From assembly GCA_949299435.1 (NCBI GenBank), contig CASGAK010000114.1:1-8699 (forward strand): a stretch of DNA of 8,699 nucleotides. The letters are read 5' to 3'. The position numbers and the translations under genes were made by a program. How positions within the stretch are numbered: position 1 is the first letter of the stretch; each line of letters starts with the position of its first letter. This stretch comes from an uncultured bacterium. Lineage in GTDB: Bacteria > Cyanobacteriota > Vampirovibrionia > Gastranaerophilales > Gastranaerophilaceae. The notes beneath the pieces are model-generated. The model saw only the letters and a program-made list of their open reading frames with translations, did not search any database and had not been told where the DNA came from. Positions 6,873-8,699 of the stretch are shown here, in pieces.

Positions 6873-7730
6873 TTATTGAAAATTGTTAGTAATAGTATGA
6901 ATATATTCTAGAATTTTATCAAAGTATTCTAAATTAACATTGCCATCTAATACAAAGTCAGCAAAATTTCTACATGGCTGAACATATTTAATTCCGGCTT
7001 CTGCGATATAATCCCATTGTTTTTGGGCATTTTCTTCATTTTGATTTCTTTCTTCTATGGCACGTTTCATAAAACGCTCTCGTCTTATTTCATTAGTCGT
7101 TTCTATATAAATTTTCAAATCAAAAACATCTTGCACTTCTGAATACATTGTAGCAATACCTTCTACTACAATTAATTTATCAGAGCTTACATCTATTGAT
7201 TCAGGAATTGACACTCCTGTGCCATTCGGAACGTATCTTGGAGCTTTAATATCGTATCCTTCTGATAATTTTATCAAATCACGTCTTAATAAATCCAATT
7301 GAAAATTTGCAGGAGAGTCTATATCATACCCGTTATCCCGTAAATTATCAAAGTTACCGTATTTTTTAATCAAATCGGAGATATCGTTAAAATAATTATC
7401 AGTACTCAAAACTGATACAGGCATTGACAACTGTTCTATCAAATTTTTTAATTCTCTACAAATTGTAGATTTTCCTGAAGCTGATTCACCTGTAATTCCT
7501 ATTAAAATACGTTTATGCGGATTAGTAATCAATCTTTTTGAAAAACGCTGTATAAAAAACGGGTTTATTTCTTTAAAAATAGGAGCATCACAACGCCTGT
7601 CATAAGATATAATTTGCTTGAATTTAGTCTGCAAATAAAATGCAAGCAATTCTCGTCCTGTTCTTGAGTTGAAATCAGGTTTTAAAATTTTATCACTTGA
7701 ATTTAATTCTTTATCAATGAGTAACTGCAT
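6873..7730 (-). CDS. Uridine kinase / phosphoribulokinase-family P-loop kinase with N-terminal extension
   Basis: With the ATG at 7730 the protein has 285 residues. The P-loop GESASGKST is at 81-89. TDNYF (110-114), the substrate-side motif typical of uridine kinases, follows. Further along are DIDSPANFQLDLL (136-148), KAPRY (162-166), a Walker-B-like strand LIVVEGIATMY (186-196) and RRERFMKRAIEER (216-228), which resembles the lid. Family members phosphorylate uridine/cytidine or related small molecules with ATP in the cytoplasm; the exact substrate is not provable here. Bacterial uridine kinases usually begin within about 10 residues of the P-loop, whereas here about 72 residues precede it (including SRTGRELLAFYL and DRRCDAPIFKEINPFFIQRF). 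A TTG at 7742 would add four residues but has no ribosome site; the ATG has GGA seven bases upstream. It appears monocistronic: its 3' side is a 198-base spacer and its 5' side is divergent to the plus-strand genes. Confidence 0.85.
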   Translation of the reverse strand: MQLLIDKELNSSDKILKPDFNSRTGRELLAFYLQTKFKQIISYDRRCDAPIFKEINPFFIQRFSKRLITNPHKRILIGITGESASGKSTICRELKNLIEQLSMPVSVLSTDNYFNDISDLIKKYGNFDNLRDNGYDIDSPANFQLDLLRRDLIKLSEGYDIKAPRYVPNGTGVSIPESIDVSSDKLIVVEGIATMYSEVQDVFDLKIYIETTNEIRRERFMKRAIEERNQNEENAQKQWDYIAEAGIKYVQPCRNFADFVLDGNVNLEYFDKILEYIHTITNNFQ

Positions 7731-7756
7731 ATAAAATTCCAATGAAAATAATATGC

Positions 7757-7762
7757 ATTATA
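7757..7762 (-). promoter_or_regulatory. Candidate -10 box for the kinase gene
   Basis: An exact TATAAT on the minus strand, about 26 bases upstream of the kinase ATG, embedded in the palindrome ATTATATAAT (7757-7766). No good -35 is found at 16-18 bases. A long A tract (complement of the T run at about 7778-7786) lies upstream, where an UP-like element could sit. It is weak in such AT-rich sequence. Confidence 0.3.
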
Positions 7763-7881
7763 TAATACATAAGAAAATTTTTTTTTGCTAGTCTGATAGA
7801 AAATTATTTTACATAAATTCTAAATATCTATATATAATATATACAAAAATATATTTACATTTAATAAAACATAACAATTGT

Positions 7882-7911
7882 TTGACAGTGAATTTCTTTT
7901 TATTTTATTCT
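7882..7911 (+). promoter_or_regulatory. Candidate promoter of the plus-strand gene pair
   Basis: A perfect TTGACA -35 box (7882-7887) is followed by TATTCT (7906-7911, 4 of 6) with an 18-base spacer. Transcription would begin near 7918, giving a very short leader carrying AAGAGG. The exact TTGACA stands out in this AT-rich stretch, but the -10 box is mediocre. If it is used, the TTG at 7878 cannot be the translational start of the downstream small ORF. Confidence 0.4.
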
Positions 7912-7918
7912 TGAACAC

Positions 7919-7924
7919 AAGAGG
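7919..7924 (+). promoter_or_regulatory. Shine-Dalgarno-like AAGAGG before the small ORF
   Basis: AAGAGG ends 2 bases before the ATG at 7927 (too close) and 7 bases before the GTG at 7932 (good spacing). It bears directly on which of two overlapping frames is translated. The same hexamer precedes the next gene at 8071-8076. Confidence 0.45.
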
Positions 7925-7926
7925 AA

Positions 7927-8085
7927 ATGAAGTGGACATCTTCAGCTGTAGCCGCAGCCGTAATAGCCGGAACACTCAGGGAAATAACTTTCTTCACGTG
8001 CTTTTTGGAGAAGTTCAAAATTTTTCTAAGTGTCCTCTCGTATTTTGGGCAAGCAAGTCCAACAAGCGATAAGAGGATTTTTTAA
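7927..8085 (+). CDS. Small unrecognised ORF (52 residues), coupled to the next gene by TAATG
   Basis: ATG at 7927 opens a 52-residue frame beginning MKWTSSAVAAAVIAGTL. It is Ala/Val-rich at first, then aromatic and hydrophobic (TFFTCFLEKFKIFLSVLSYF), with a polar end SPTSDKRIF. Its stop overlaps the start of the downstream gene by one base (TAATG), a classic coupling arrangement. The composition, a possible membrane-interacting or signal-like peptide, reads as more protein-like than the competing frame. Against it, the ribosome site AAGAGG is only 2 bases from the ATG. I do not recognise a family. An overlapping frame (GTG 7932 to 8072) is the alternative, and probably only one is real. Confidence 0.4.
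   Translation: MKWTSSAVAAAVIAGTLREITFFTCFLEKFKIFLSVLSYFGQASPTSDKRIF
7932..8072 (+). CDS. Alternative small ORF (46 residues) overlapping the previous one in another frame
   Basis: GTG at 7932 has AAGAGG with a 7-base spacer and gives 46 residues (MDIFSCSRSRNSRN onward, ending WASKSNKR). Upstream extension to a TTG at 7878 is possible but would place the start before the candidate -35 box. Its TAA at 8070-8072 sits directly on the ribosome site of the next gene (TAAGAGG), which also suits coupling. It uses arginine codons CGC, CGT, CGG and CGA and many AGC serines, which look unlike the neighbouring genes, and its composition is less protein-like. It is listed because the start signal is better than that of the competing frame. 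Confidence 0.25.
   Translation: MDIFSCSRSRNSRNTQGNNFLHVLFGEVQNFSKCPLVFWASKSNKR
8071..8076 (+). promoter_or_regulatory. Shine-Dalgarno AAGAGG for the CPHG/CPIC protein
   Basis: AAGAGG with an 8-base spacer to the ATG at 8085. It is a good ribosome site that supports this start over any internal Met. Confidence 0.6.
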
Positions 8086-8699
8086 TGCAATTAGCAACAA
8101 TAAGTACAAACAACGCAAGAGTGGGCACATGCCCGCATGGACTTCCACTTGGAGCCTGCCCTATCTGCAATGGTATGGGAGGCGGAGGAGGAATGAAAAA
8201 AGCTGATTTTTCAGCCAAACCCGGTGAAATGAGCTGGAATGAATGTGCAGCAATAGGTGCCTTTTTAAAAGCCCAAGCAAATGCAAAAGCTCAACGTCAA
8301 CAAGACATACAAAACTTTGCGATACAAATGCAGAATTTTCAAACGGCAATGACGAACGCGAGAGCTAAAATTGCAGAAATTGCACAGTTTTTCAGTAACA
8401 ACACCCCAGCTATCATTTCAAAGCCGATAAACTTTGTACTTAACACAATTATTGGCGGGGCTATAAATTTAATTAAAAATATTCCCACTGCAATTACAAA
8501 CACTATACAGACAACCCAGCAAAAATTAGCTGACATATCCGACAAACTTACAGCCATGATGGGGGAATTAAAAGCTTCAATAGAAAAGAAAATTTCTGAA
8601 ACATTCAATCAGCTAAAGAAAAAAGTAAAATCACTTTTTGCAATATTCCAACCGCTTGACGCTGAAAACGAGGATAGGCAAATTGATGAAACCAAAAGA
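8085..8699 (+). CDS. Unrecognised protein: Cys/His motif, glycine run, long amphipathic helices (3' end outside window)
   Basis: 205 open codons run to the right edge without a stop, so the gene is partial. The N-terminus has a compact motif, C16-P-H18-G, then C25-P-I-C28, which looks able to bind a metal such as zinc. A GMGGGGG linker (30-36) and a short conserved-looking piece with W51 and C54 follow. Residues about 55-103 are Ala/Gln-rich helix (FLKAQANAKAQ, then MTNARAKIAEIAQFF). Residues 114-137 are hydrophobic with Gly/Pro (INFVLNTIIGGAINLIKNIP), too polar for an obvious transmembrane helix but suited to membrane surface association. Residues about 141-184 form an amphipathic or coiled-coil helix with hydrophobics at 3-4 spacing (L148, I151, L155, M158, L162, I166, I170, F174, L177, V181, L184). 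There is no signal peptide. I do not recognise a function. Coding is supported by the ribosome site, an unbroken frame and biased composition. Confidence 0.8.
   Translation, partial: MQLATISTNNARVGTCPHGLPLGACPICNGMGGGGGMKKADFSAKPGEMSWNECAAIGAFLKAQANAKAQRQQDIQNFAIQMQNFQTAMTNARAKIAEIAQFFSNNTPAIISKPINFVLNTIIGGAINLIKNIPTAITNTIQTTQQKLADISDKLTAMMGELKASIEKKISETFNQLKKKVKSLFAIFQPLDAENEDRQIDETKR

Larger units (their letters stand above)
7731..7926. other. AT-rich divergent intergenic region
   Basis: About 196 bases between the minus-strand kinase and the plus-strand small ORF. It contains a GAAAA-T(10) tract, alternating TA stretches at about 7826-7843 and promoter-like boxes on both strands. No RNA gene, repeat array or conserved protein was recognised in it. 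Confidence 0.6.

Noticed and set aside
7820..7860. Alternating TA stretch considered as a repeat array or origin element
   Set aside because: It is short and irregular, with no phased iteration or DnaA-box-like sites nearby. It is better explained by general AT richness of an intergenic region.
8015..8608. Three overlapping minus-strand frames (8015-8218, 8161-8349, 8339-8608)
   Set aside because: They overlap each other and the plus-strand CPHG/CPIC gene, which has a good ribosome site and a continuous 205-codon frame. The minus frames have no such support.

Overview
The window looks like part of an AT-rich chromosome of a diderm bacterium. A secretin and a signal-peptide-II lipoprotein imply an outer membrane, and all long reading frames use the standard code. 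The low G+C, the gene styles and the CPHG-type small protein at the right edge would fit a gut Gastranaerophilales ('Melainabacteria') relative. That placement is an impression from sequence character, not a demonstrated assignment.

Minus strand, positions 6674 down to 1: a tightly packed, apparently co-transcribed cluster. Its order is PilP/GspC-like lipoprotein (5847-6674), secretin (3933-5825), GspE/PilB ATPase (1895-3907), GspF/PilC platform protein (669-1886), then a short-chain dehydrogenase/reductase that runs off the left edge (1-660). Intergenic gaps are 21, 25, 8 and 8 bases. The first four encode the core of a type II secretion or type IV pilus machine: outer-membrane channel, connector to the inner membrane, cytoplasmic motor and inner-membrane platform. 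The order mimics gspC-D-E-F, but the connector is a PilP-like lipoprotein rather than a GspC with a transmembrane anchor. Pilins, prepilin peptidase, PilM/N/O and a retraction ATPase are not in the window. The reductase is probably an unrelated passenger on the same transcript.

Positions 6675-6872: a 198-base AT-rich spacer with a candidate promoter for the cluster. Then, still on the minus strand, a separate gene for a P-loop kinase of the uridine kinase/phosphoribulokinase family (6873-7730) with an unusual N-terminal extension of about 72 residues.

Positions 7731-7926: a very AT-rich divergent intergenic region with promoter-like elements on both strands. On the plus strand it leads into one small ORF (two overlapping frames compete), which is tightly coupled to an unrecognised protein (8085 to the right edge). 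That protein starts with a compact Cys/His motif (CPHG...CPIC), then a glycine run, then long amphipathic helices. This plus-strand pair is the least explained part of the window. The rest is conventional machinery, with notable details in the ATPase N-terminus and in a Ser/Gly-rich insert of the secretin.
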